Below are positions 48,194 through 58,556 of a DNA stretch of 64,000 nt, in pieces (the stretch's first letter is position 1; each line of letters opens with the position of its first letter). Under the pieces are notes generated by a model. That model ran no database searches. It saw only the letters and a list, made by a program, of their open reading frames with translations, and was not told where the DNA came from. Both the position numbers and the translations under genes were made by a program. Origin of the DNA: Cordia subcordata (Eukaryota; Streptophyta; Magnoliopsida; Boraginales; Cordiaceae); contig JAPTOF010000017.1 of NCBI GenBank assembly GCA_028554755.1, positions 1,054,001 to 1,118,000 of the forward strand. The letters are read 5' to 3'.

Positions 48194-48368
48194 GTGGGTA
48201 TGTGTATTTGTATGTATGATTTACGTGTACATGTATGTGTTGTCTTAAGTTAAATATTCAAGTGAAGAAAATGTAATCATAGAATTTCACATGTAAAGAT
48301 ATGTTATGTGTATGTATATGTAAGTACGCGTGCTCTTAAAGAGAAAGGAAAGAGGCAAACGAGCTTCA

Positions 48369-48411
<43 letters not shown>

Positions 48412-48420
48412 CTCGTGTTT
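48145..48420 (-). promoter_or_regulatory. 5' UTR/promoter region of the galactosyltransferase gene with TA and CT microsatellites
   Basis: Upstream of the ATG (48144-48142): a 30-bp AT repeat (48162-48191) only 17 bp away and a 37-bp CT repeat (48372-48408; GA on the coding strand). GA/CT tracts are common in plant 5' UTRs and core promoters. No transcription start site was assigned. Confidence 0.4.
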
Positions 48421-48554
48421 TTCTGTTGTCCAGGCAAAGCGGTCCCTGGCAGATTAGATATCGTTTTCGCCTTTTTCTTTTTCCCCTGGTCCCTGCTCAG
48501 ATCACGGTCAACGCTAGGTCAAACTGACTCTTTTTTCTTTCCGGTCCAGGGCAG

Positions 48555-49155
48555 GAAACCTGTTTGGCTCCGCTTAATTTGCCGCTTATATAAACTATTA
48601 GAAAAAAATATTTTTTCACGTATTTTTTTACTATTCGTAGTTTATATGCCCCAAATGAACTTAGAGGGTATTTAGATTTAGATTGACTTATTAAAAAATT
48701 ACTTATAGTACTTTAGGCCTTAAGTAACTTTTTTTTTAACTTCGACTTTAAGTAGTTATACATTTGAATAAAATTTATAGTTAAAAAATAAGTATTTAGA
48801 TATTTAATTAAAGTATATTGAAAAGTAACTTATATTGTTAAATAGTTATTAAGGACATGAAAATAAGGTAAAAAAAGATAAAAGAGTAAATATATTTTAG
48901 TGATAAAAATAAAAAGATAAGAATAAAATAGTAAATAACGTTGTCAAACTTGCTTTTTTACAAAGTATTTAAATTCATTAAAAAAATAGAAATTGAGGGT
49001 AGAAAATTTTTTATTTTTTGTTTAAAATCACTTTAAAAATATTTTTTAATTAAAACAAACTAGTCTAGTAGTTTAAATTGGACTTAAAATAGGTTTGACC
49101 CAAAAAGAAAAAAGAAAAAAATCCAAACCAAACACCCTATTAGTCAAACAGGCTA
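48555..49155. mobile_element. Tourist-like MITE interrupted by a second MITE
   Basis: The outer halves (48555-48660 and 49143-49155) carry ACCTGTTTGGCT and its inverted partner AGTCAAACAGGCT. They share CACGTATTTTTTTACTATTCG with the intact copy at 63247-63367 (CACGTTTTTTACTATTTGC). The middle is a separate inserted element. Confidence 0.65.
48664..49139. mobile_element. MITE nested in the preceding MITE
   Basis: Flanked by TTA on both sides (48661-48663, 49140-49142). Terminal inverted repeats GAGGGTATTTAGATTTAGAT and (reverse of the right end) TAGGGTGTTTGGTTTGGATT. 476 bp, AT-rich, no ORF. The TTA target and end sequence suggest the PIF/Harbinger group. Confidence 0.7.
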
Positions 49156-49194
49156 TTAATCAGTTCATTTATCCAAAAGAGGGACTAAGACTAA

Positions 49195-49466
49195 CTCTAA
49201 CCTATTCTCTCTTTTTTAAAAGGGTTAACCAAAGAAGAACCCCTTTCCCACCTGGCCAGAGGCCCCTTAACCAGGCGGGAGGTAAATCGAGGGATGTGCG
49301 TGAGTGGCAGCCCGACCAGGGAGAGGACCAACGGGCGTGGAAATCCAGCAACAGCCCCCGCAATATTTCAGCAGAGTACTGCCGCCACACGGACTCGATC
49401 CTGCGTTGTCAGGGTGTCTCCACCCTAATCACCTGGCCACTTACCAACTCACCTATTGCCCCTTTC
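49195..49466 (-). mobile_element. tRNA-derived SINE
   Basis: On the minus strand an A-box-like GAGTTGGTAAGTGGCC (about 49450-49435) is followed by a B-box GGATCGAGTCC (49401-49391), matching GWTCRANNC. The spacing suits a pol III internal promoter. A tRNA-unrelated body follows, ending in CCCTTTTAAAAAAG near 49215. It is GC-rich, unlike its surroundings. The target duplication was not resolved. Confidence 0.6.
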
Positions 49467-49554
49467 TATATATATATGGAATGTTCTTCTTTTCATCCTC
49501 CAACATATTGAAGACAATATTCTTATACTGAATTGTTTTACTCTTATTCATACC

Positions 49555-50418
49555 TAGGGGTGGGAATATCCGTTCTGTATCCGAATTCGAATTCATATCC
49601 GAACTCGATTGGATAGAAAAATTATGAAAACTTTGGATACGGATATATCCGAATCGATATTTGATAAATATACCGGATATCGGATAGGAATTCGAATAAT
49701 TTTTTACTATCCGAATCCAATCCGAAATATCCGAAAAATAAAACACATATAAAAATATATTAATTTTATGTTAAGGGCTTCATTGTCTAAATATGGCTCA
49801 ATATTTTATTATTTTATGACTTTTAACTTTATTTTAAATATTTTAGTTTTATGTCCTGCATTTGGGATATTTTATTTGTTTAACTTTTGGTACAACAAAA
49901 ATATTTGATAACTTGTTACGAAATATAAATTGTGATAGATTTTGTATTTAGTATCGGTTGTAGTATGTGTGACATATTTATGTGGATTATGATTTGTAGT
50001 AAACTTATATATATTGGTGGTAAACTTATATATATTGGTTATTATATACTATTATTTTGTATGGCATATTAGTGTGAATTATAATTTGTGGTAAACTTCA
50101 TATTTAGTGAAATGTGTTAATTTTTCTTTTCAATACAATTTAATATTGTTATAGTTCGAGTGGCACTAAAGTTATATGGTTATAATGTTGTTTAGTAGTA
50201 AAATATTAAATGAGAAATTAAATATGTTTTGATTATTAAATAAATCCGAAAATTTGACTATCTGAATCCGAAAATATCCTTTATCCAAATATCTGATATC
50301 CGCCTGGATACTTATTTTTAAACTATCCGATCGGATAGTTGATTTTCTAATCTGATATCTAACTATCCGATATCCTATCATCCGACTATTTGATTATCCA
50401 TTCCGATTCCCACCTCTA
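49555..50418. mobile_element. Non-autonomous hAT element
   Basis: 8-bp target duplication TTCATACC at 49547-49554 and 50419-50426. Terminal inverted repeats TAGGGGTGGGAAT and TAGAGGTGGGAAT. Repeated subterminal ATCCGA/CGGATA motifs crowd both ends. 864 bp, no transposase. Confidence 0.9.
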
Positions 50419-50426
50419 TTCATACC

Positions 50427-51129
50427 CTCTTCTCACTCACTCATTACTATTGATATTAACCCTTAGAAATCTAGAACCTCTTCATCACTTACCTTTTTTT
50501 CTTTTTCATCCAATATATGAGAGTAAAAACTATTCCAAAACCTTATTAGTCCCTTTCTATCCCCCTCCTTTATCAATACATTATCGTAGGTATGACTCGC
50601 ACATATTTTATGTGGCATGGCTGTCTTTAATTAAAAGAGATAAACCATAGATTAATGTTGTTTTCCTAGTGATAGTTTCTCATATCAAAGCTTTCCTAGG
50701 AGCTTTCTTCTTTTTGTTATTGACTTGTTCGTTGTTCTCTCCACCATGGACTCTCAGTCTATACACCTACTATGGGTGGTTTTCGGTTCAAACACATAAC
50801 TCGAATACATCAGCAAGAGAACGACATAGAATAGAGCATGCCCTTGTATGTCAGGGTGTTTATCCGGGATGTGTCTATGATGCCGCTACCCAAATTAAGG
50901 AATCTTTCTAGCATAGAAACTAGAGAAGGAGATTGGTTTACTCTAAAGGCGCACCCTTGGCAAAGATTACTTTTATGTGTATGTCTGTGTGTGTATATAT
51001 AATTTTACTCCAATAGCCTTCTTACTTTTTTTCAAAAACTCCTTATACTAGTTTCACTCTAATAACCTCTCTACTTTTTTAATCCATATCTATTTCTCTT
51101 TAAAATTTCTTTTTTATCTTAATATTGAC
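50427..51129. other. Intergenic, no gene recognised
   Basis: A frame at about 50669-50911 encodes a hydrophobic stretch and a Cys-containing tail, but it lacks an ATG start. I see nothing else that can be supported. Confidence 0.3.
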
Positions 51130-51415
51130 AATAATATTAAAAAATTAATTATCAGTATTTAATTTTTACAATTATTTTAAATTTATTTTTCCCATCAATC
51201 TTTTTTGGTCAAATCAATTACAATAATATTAAAAAGATTAATTATTACTATTTAGTTTTTTTACAAATATTTTGGAATTTATTTTTTCCTGCAAATCTTT
51301 TTTAGTAAAATCAGTTACGATAATATTAAACAAATTAATTATTAATATTTAATTTTTGTAATTATTTTTAATTTATTTTTCCTATCAATATTTTCTTTTT
51401 TAGTCAAATCAGTCA
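51130..51415. repeat. AT-rich tandem repeat, three units of 92-97 bp
   Basis: Units begin (A/G)ATAATATTAAA at about 51130, 51222 and 51319. Each contains TTAATTAT, ATTTATTTTT(C) and a GTCAAATCA-like end. Confidence 0.75.
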
Positions 51416-51419
51416 CTTT

Positions 51420-51730
51420 CTTTCTCTATATTTAATCGCTGTTCAAATTACGCCGATCAATCAACCACTTTGTTTATATTCAATCAACGTTCACTTTTTG
51501 TCAATCATTCGACCATTCACTTTATGTCCATCAATCCGTCACTTTTTTATGTATTGTCGTTGCTTACTCTATGTTGATCAATCAGTAGTTTTCTTTATGT
51601 ATCGTCATTGTTCAATTTATGTCTATCAATCAGCCGTTTTCTTTATGCATAGTCGTCATTCACTTTATATCTAGCAATCAGATGTTTTCTTTATGTTCTA
51701 TCACTATTCACTTTATGTTTACCAATTGTC
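51420..51730. repeat. Minisatellite, about 55-60-bp diverged units
   Basis: Five to six units with the core TTCACTTTATGTC(T)ATCAATCAG followed by TTTTCTTTATG. It follows directly on the previous array. Confidence 0.65.
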
Positions 51731-51971
51731 ATGGTTGGTAAGATTTTAAGTTTATAAATAGTCATACTTCAAGTTCAAATGTAAACACAACTCTTACAAA
51801 TACATAAACCATTAAAACTTTTTCCATCATCACTCTATTCCTTTAGATATATATTCAAACTATAGATGCATGCAAATTTTTGATGATTCTGACTTCAGAG
51901 TTCACAATCATCAATTTGCTGATTAGTAGAGATAAGTGTGCTAAGAGTCATGAAAATGCATCTCACAATTT

Positions 51972-52382
51972 TGATGTGTTGGTTTTGTGTGTGCTTGTGC
52001 ATTGCATGTATATACTTGTTTCAAGGTGTTTTGTACTTCATTTGGTGTATTAGTATAGCATTTAGGTTATACTTGTGCATATTAGAGTTTACATGTTCAC
52101 AGTTGAAGTTAGGACTTAAATACTACACTAATGCACGTTTGTTGCTTGTTTTAGGTGAGATTCGGGAAGATGATTTGAGCTTAATTAATGGTATTTGGGA
52201 TGTGAATTAAAGACAAAGGTGTTTAGGCCTTAAACAAGGCTTTTAAGATGCATTTAGAAGTGGCCGAGTAAAGGAAGGAGCGACCAAGGTAAAACCGAGC
52301 ACAATAGGAGTTAAATTCGGAACTTGCAACCAAAGAAGGACATGAAAAAATAATGGACATATTTTAGGGTGCAAAAGATGGA
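51972..52382 (+). mobile_element. LTR12: U3 fragment of the LTR5/LTR8 family
   Basis: TGATGTGTTGGTTTTGTGTG through GGTGCAAAAGATGG follows the first 400 bp of LTR5/LTR8. It is then cut off before the palindrome and TATA region. This is the only Athila LTR piece in the gene-rich part. Confidence 0.85.
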
Positions 52383-53849
52383 AAATTTTTGGACATTGAA
52401 AAATTAATGGATCAAGAACAAAATAAAGATAAAGAAGAAGATATGAAGCTAATAAGATTAGTTGGAGGAGTTAATGGAAAAGTAATAATGTGAAGAGAGA
52501 GAGAGAGAATGCCTCTGTGTAAATGGATTTAGAAAAGAGTTGCATATGGAAAATATGTATGTATATTTCAATTAAATTATTTTAATATGATAAGTTTGAA
52601 TTATTTATCTTATGGTTTAATTTAATTTATTCATAATATTATGATGGTGGTGTTATTTCACTTCATTTCAGAGAATGAAGTTGATTTAAGTATTGTTAAC
52701 ATTCTCTACAATCCAAGTAACTCACATTGGGTTGTATAAGATATTTAAGTATGATCCATAAGGATCACTTAAATTTGTAAATTGGTATGTAGCCAATTGT
52801 TATTATTACCAACTGCTAAATTTGACATGGCCTACGTCTATTATTTTCATTTACTTCCATTCAATTTACCTTATTCACATACATGAATTTAATATTTTAT
52901 TTTCATTTGTACGAACAATTCTCCTTTAAAAATACCGGTGTTTTTTTTGTTCATATTTTGATGATTATTGATGAATGCAAATACAATATTATAAGTTCCA
53001 ATTCCGCTGAAATTTTTGCTTATATTTAAAAATCTTACAGTCATTAACATTAAAACTCATATTATCACTAAGTATACATTTAAACTAAATAAATTTTGAC
53101 CATTTTAATTTATATTACATAATAAAGTAATGACCATCGCACCATATCACGCCATGTGTCTCTTCCCTTACACACCACGTGTCCTTTTCATTTAACCATT
53201 ATTTTTATCTTTGTTTCCTTTTTTTCATTTTTTTCTTGCCAGTTTTCATTCAAAGACACTCTAGCTTAGACGATACGTATTATGAAAAAACTTTTTTACT
53301 TCCAACTCGTTACATTAATAACCCTAACTGAAAACAGTTTCCTCATTATCATACGCCATCTAACAACGCTCATAAGGCTGTCTTTTCCATTCCCCAGTAA
53401 TTGTTTTTTTCTATGGCAAAAATCAATTCTTTCTATGGTTTTTCTGATGGCATTTTATTTTCCGATGATCTATGCGGAATGGGTATAAGTAAGGGGTTTG
53501 TTGTTTATTGCTACAATTCTTATCCTTTTGTTCTGCTTACTGATTTGCCTATTTCTTGTTATGGTAACCTGCATCAATCATTCTTTGTCTGTATCATATT
53601 TGCTTATTGAATCTTCTTATGGTGTTTTACCGAATTACTTATCGATCTCCAAATCGTGTTGCACGTTTGCTAATGGTGGTGTTTAATCTCCCCCAATGAT
53701 CTTTTTTGTCTGGTGCTTGGTGTTTAACTTTTGATTTTATTTTTCCCTGCTTTTCCATGTTCAACTATTCCATTACCATTCTTGATTTTTTTTTTCAAAA
53801 TCATTTTATTATGTACATATTATCTTTTATTAGTAACACACACACACTC

Positions 53850-53870
<21 letters not shown>
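52383..53870. other. Intergenic, AT-rich, no gene recognised
   Basis: Contains a GA repeat near 52495 and pyrimidine-rich stretches. From about 53830 it enters a CA/TA microsatellite. No feature with sequence support. Confidence 0.4.
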
Positions 53871-53890
<20 letters not shown>

Positions 53891-54086
53891 ATCAGTCATA
53901 CATACATAGACGGAGATCGATAAGCAATTTAAGATTTTGCTACTATGCCATGATCACATGTGCCTATTTAGGATTTTAAGGATTCCTATCTGATACATAT
54001 AATATATAGCGTAGTAGCAAAATCTTAAATTGCTTATCGATCTCCGTCTATGTATGTATGACTGATTGTGTGTGTGTGTATATATA
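53871..54086. repeat. Inverted repeat with 78-bp arms
   Basis: Arms 53871-53948 and 54009-54086 pair along their whole length except for one T/G position (53946/54011), with a 60-bp spacer. The arms include microsatellite tails (TA)n(CA)6 plus about 55 bp of unique sequence (for example CGGAGATCGATAAGC). A transcript would fold into one long hairpin. Confidence 0.93.
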
Positions 54087-54611
54087 ATTTAAACCCAAAG
54101 GAGCTCAAAGACGGGTGTCACATCAGCACCCATCTATTTGCCAAGTCATTATAAATTCAAGTTTTAATATTATTTCATTATTATAAATCTATATATTATA
54201 GTGTTTAATTACCTTTATACACCACTTCCTAACTTCATAATTGCAATGGAGTTACAAGATATTTAATTATATTTATGCACCACCTATATATTTTTTTGTA
54301 ATGAGTTTAAAGTAATAAAGTCCAAAAAAACTCATTAATTTAATTAATTTATGCATCATATCCTAATTAATTTTTCTACTATGTCTTGGCATTGCAATTA
54401 TGGTAATAAACAACATGAAAGAAACCCTGTTCAAGCAAAATCTATTGTTTTTTCTTATATATACCACCTTTTGTCATTTAATACAATTATCTTATATATA
54501 CAATGATTTTTTAACTACATACTAATTCACAATTCTACTTTTCATTAGCTTTCATTTTTTTGAATCATACATGACATGCATGGGCAAAATAAGATACCAG
54601 ACCTAAATAAG

Positions 54612-54643
54612 CCCGTGCAAAGCACGGGATATGAAAGCACTGG
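54612..54643 (+). mobile_element. Helitron 3' terminus
   Basis: CCCGTGC-AAA-GCACGGG hairpin (54612-54628), a short spacer, then CTGG at 54640-54643 followed by T. This fits the Helitron CTRR end with an upstream palindrome. The 5' end (TC) was not located; the body probably lies in 54090-54611. Confidence 0.65.
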
Positions 54644-56639
54644 TAATATTAATTTTTTTCCCTGGCTGGTGTGTATCTTCTTTTGTAATTATGGTATGTT
54701 TGTCTCTATATGGTTTTCCATTTTTGCTACTAGAGTTTTGTTAATTACTTCTTCTATTATGAGTATCATTTAGATCTTCTTATTGAGCATTCTTTGTCTA
54801 TTTTTCAAAGTTGTTTTTCAATCTACAAAGAGGTATGGTGTTTTTTTTTGTTGTACAACTATTACTTATGGTTTTATTTCTTGGTATTATGCTTATCAAT
54901 TTGATCTTCTTATCAAGCATTCTCCATAATTTACCCAGATTTGCTTTTCAGTCTATTTTTCTACCTAATATGTGTATATTATTCTATAATCATGATGTTG
55001 TTACAAATTTATTACTGGTGGCATTTTATTTCCATGTGATACTTTTATGTGCTTATTATAAGCAGATTTTTTTCTTCATAATATCTTTTTTTTGTCTTTA
55101 ATTGTTGTTGGTAAAGCTTTGCTACTTAGTGATTGGATTAATTTTTTGTGGCAGTTTTTATTATTTTTTCCTATTTAGAGTAATGCGTTTTTGTTCTATT
55201 TCAATTTGGATGGCCTTTTTTCTTGCTGTCTAGAAACCTGGGTACAAAAGAATGAAGAGAATTCAGTCTTTTCCTTGGCTAAAAGTTTGGGTATATTGGC
55301 CCGTTCTGGTAAAACCTAGATTGATAGAGGAGGAGAATTTCAAATAAGGAAAATAACTGCTTTGTTCCATTTACCAGCTGAGAGAAAAAATTATGGTTCT
55401 TTTCTTATTGAACTCCCCCAATACCTCCCATGAGAAACAAGAAAAAGAGAAAAGAGTAAGCAAATTATATGAAGTTTAAGATGGTGCTTATGCCTATTAA
55501 GTTTATGATATTTTTGCTATATGAATATCCTACTCAAGCATAAACCTTTTGTTGCTGACCTCGCAGTGATGGTGCCACATTGATGTTAGTTAGAGTCTGA
55601 GTGACAAAAAATTTACGGTATTTTTTGGAGAGACGAAGCGAATTTTTCCTCACCTTTTATCTATGCTTTGTTGACATAAAAAGTTTATTGTATCAAATGA
55701 ACTAATGCAATGAATTTGTTCTCTTACCTTCCATGTCCCAATCCTTTTCTCCGTTTTTCATCTTTTAAACATTTTTTTGGCTTTCTTTTAAATATTAAGA
55801 TGCATGTTGTACTAATATCATTTATTTTTATGTACCACAAACATCACGCGTTATAAGCGTTGTGGCTCAGATGTTGAAGGGGCTTCCTCTAAATTGAGTG
55901 CTCCTTAGCTATCAAGTAATAAAGCTTCTAAAGTTGTCAACAAAGATTGTGTCCTGCATGTGCTTTTTTGTGATGAAGATGTATTAAAGTTATGTCATTA
56001 TGTTAACTATGTGTTTTTGTGTGTCTAGTTTTTGAGTTTGTTATTGGATATTGCTAACTATTATGGAAAAGTTTTGTTCCAGTTTAAATTAATTCAAAAT
56101 CTCATTTTACAACTTTTTGTATTAATGGTCATCTTATATATTTAATCTATTTATCAATAAAAGTTTAATTTAATAGTGGACCTATTGTTTGAATGCTCAT
56201 TTTGCCAAAAGAATTTGGAATATTGGTTGGAGACTCATTAAAGAATCTGCAAGATTGAATGACTGAAGTTCTGCTTCAAGTGGTTTACTGATGGTGCGGC
56301 TAAGAATAATTTACAGAATACTTTCGCTAAGCTGTGCCTTGGAACTCATATCTATCATCTCTGGCATGACAAAAATAGAAGAATTCATAGGAATTTTGCT
56401 CTTACTGAAGATCAAATTTTGCATAATATTATTTTTGATACCAAAGCTAAGTTTTTCTCAGTTAGCAATATTGTAAACTTTCTTCTGGGTACTATTTTAT
56501 GCCACACATGGAATATTGCTCAAGAGAAACAATAGGCTGTGTAGCTTTTTGTTATCACCTTTTGTACATCTTCCATCATTATCAATAGTATATAACTTGC
56601 TCGCTTGATTACCAAGAAAAAATTTTGGCCCACAATTTG
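54644..56639. other. AT-rich sequence with no supported gene
   Basis: It contains short similar pieces also seen at 53500-53640 (CATTCTTTGTCT..., TGTATCATATT...), suggesting diverged duplications. About 56270-56310 encodes KWFTDGAAKNN, vaguely like an RNase H fragment, too short to call. It may be the body of the Helitron ending at 57351. Confidence 0.3.
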
Positions 56640-57290
56640 TCCTGTAATATAATTACTTGATACTTATAATATGCTCAAAGAATAAAGTTATATCTATTTT
56701 TATTTTCTTACAATTATTAATTATTCTTACAAATTAATAAATATTTAGTACATATTTAATGCATTATACAAATAAAAATTTAAAAAATCTCATTAAACCT
56801 TATCTAAACTAAATTATTTTTCATTTCTTTCATTACTTGGGCCATATGTGATTATATATTGATCAGCAACCCATATTTGTAATATGCTGGCCCAACATCT
56901 TATCAGACCAATTTAGCTAATTTTTTTTAACCTCTGTATTAATTTGCAATATTTTTCAATTACTCCTATAATCCAACGGGCCATCAAATTACTCTACTCA
57001 ATTATAAAAACCCATTATACTCCAATACCCTACAATTTGTTATAATCTGATATAATTTGGTACTTATAATCTATACACAAAATAAAGTTATTTCTATGTT
57101 TTTTTTTCCTTACAATTATTAACTCTTCTTACAAGTTAATTCATATTTAGTACACATTTAATTTATCATAGAAATAAAAAATTAAAAAATATAGAAATAA
57201 AAAATAATCTTTTTCATTAAACCTTAACAAAACTGAATCAATTTTTAGTGTTTACATTGCATGGGCCATTTGTCATTATTATATACCCTA
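56640..57290. repeat. Direct duplication of about 230-240 bp upstream of a Helitron end
   Basis: Blocks about 56640-56866 and 57035-57280 share ordered segments: TACTTATAAT, AATAAAGTTAT, CTTACAATTATTAA, ATTTAGTACA(T/C)ATTTAAT, CATTAAACCTTA and GGGCCAT(A/T)TG. They are diverged, so the duplication is old. Confidence 0.6.
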
Positions 57291-57323
57291 AAAATAAATA
57301 TCTTATGTAAAAATTATGATGAT

Positions 57324-57351
57324 CCCGTGTATCACGCTGGTGCTATACTAG
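57324..57351 (+). mobile_element. Helitron 3' terminus
   Basis: CCCGTGTATCACGC (one arm decayed from CACGGG) and GGTGCTATACTAG, ending CTAG at 57348-57351 and followed by T. This is the common plant Helitron end. The 5' end was not found. Confidence 0.7.
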
Positions 57352-57568
57352 TTGGTTTACTAATGTAGACGTCTAATTAAGTGCATTTAGAATGTTGTAA
57401 AATAAGTTAAATAATAATTACGTGTACTTTTTTTTAAAGAATTTGAATATTTAAAATATTATATTTATAAAAGAATATAGAAAAGACACAATCAAATATG
57501 AAATATGTTTATTAGCAAAACTTATTCAACGTCCACTTAGGTAGTTAAAAGTTGTATATCCCGCGTAG

Positions 57569-58178
57569 TAGGGGTGAGCATAATTTGGGTAAAATCGAAA
57601 ATCGATCCAGAATCGAACCAAATTATTATTTCGGTTCGGTTATTTTGGTATTTCGGTCTTTCGTTTCGGTTTCAGTTACTTTTTTTTAAAAAATTCGGTT
57701 TTCGGTTTTGGTTTGGTTCCTATTCTAAAATTTCGGTTGGGACCTAAATAACCAAAATATTGAATACTATGTAATTTAGACGTCTAGCACTCACACGTAT
57801 TAAGTAATAGGCTTTTATGTTATAATTGAATACTCTAAGTCTTTAAAGTTTAACCATTTAGATCTAATCGTCAAATCAAAGCCTTTATTTTATAATTGAA
57901 CCGAAACATTGATTTTTTTAGGTGTATGAGATATTGCTGTTGTGAACCATTAATCCTTCATTTGATTTGAATTTGAATTTGCTTTTATTTTTTATTTGCA
58001 AATATGTATAGAAAATTCAGGTTATGATTTTTTGAAGCAATTCGGTTAATAACCGGAACCAAATCGAAAAAAATCGGTTATTTCGGTAATTTGGTTCAGT
58101 TTCAGTTCCTAAAATTTTTAAAATTCGGTTTTCGATTTTGGTTATTTCGGTTCGATTTTGACCGAATGCTCAGCCCTA
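57569..58178. mobile_element. Non-autonomous hAT element
   Basis: 8-bp target duplication CCGCGTAG (57561-57568) and CTGCGTAG (58179-58186), one C/T difference. Terminal inverted repeats TAGGGGTGAGCAT and TAGGGCTGAGCAT. Many subterminal TTCGGTT motifs in both orientations. 610 bp, no transposase. Confidence 0.88.
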
Positions 58179-58186
58179 CTGCGTAG

Positions 58187-58556
58187 TACTAAAAAAAATC
58201 AATTTTGGAATTTATTTTGAGCTCTATTCATCTTATGGTATATTAATCATGAATGGATTGTTTACTTTCCAATCATAATTTTTATTATATTGTTTAAAAA
58301 TAATAATCTTGTCTAAAAAATCTGATATCCCATGCATCGCACACGAGTATTACACTTGCAGGGTGTGTGTATATATATGTACACAGTAATTATTGCTGTA
58401 TGAAAAAAGATTGGACTTGGACAAGAAAGAGAGACCAAGAAAAGCGGTGAATATAACACTAGTAGTCTCGCAAATACCAAAAAAAAAAAAAAGTATGGAC
58501 GCGTGGAGTGAGTTACGATGGTCTAATCGCAAGGGTGGCCACTCAAATATCGAAAG
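58187..58556 (+). promoter_or_regulatory. Upstream region of the DJ-1 gene
   Basis: The stretch 58330-58355 (CCCATGCATCGCACACGAGTATTACAC) looks like a decayed third Helitron end. GTGTGTATATATATGT at about 58362 may supply a TATA-like element. An upstream ATG at 58495 opens a 61-codon frame that overlaps the main start out of frame, so it could lower use of the ATG at 58557. Confidence 0.4.

Noticed and set aside
49391..49401. A functional tRNA gene
   Set aside because: Only box A/B-like signals are present; there is no complete cloverleaf, and the body continues as a SINE.
50669..50911. Small secreted-peptide candidate with hydrophobic N-terminus and Cys residues
   Set aside because: It begins with GTG, has an in-frame stop just upstream and no ATG, and I recognise no family.
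56270..56310. RNase H-like fragment (KWFTDGAAKNN)
   Set aside because: Too short and without flanking family motifs.
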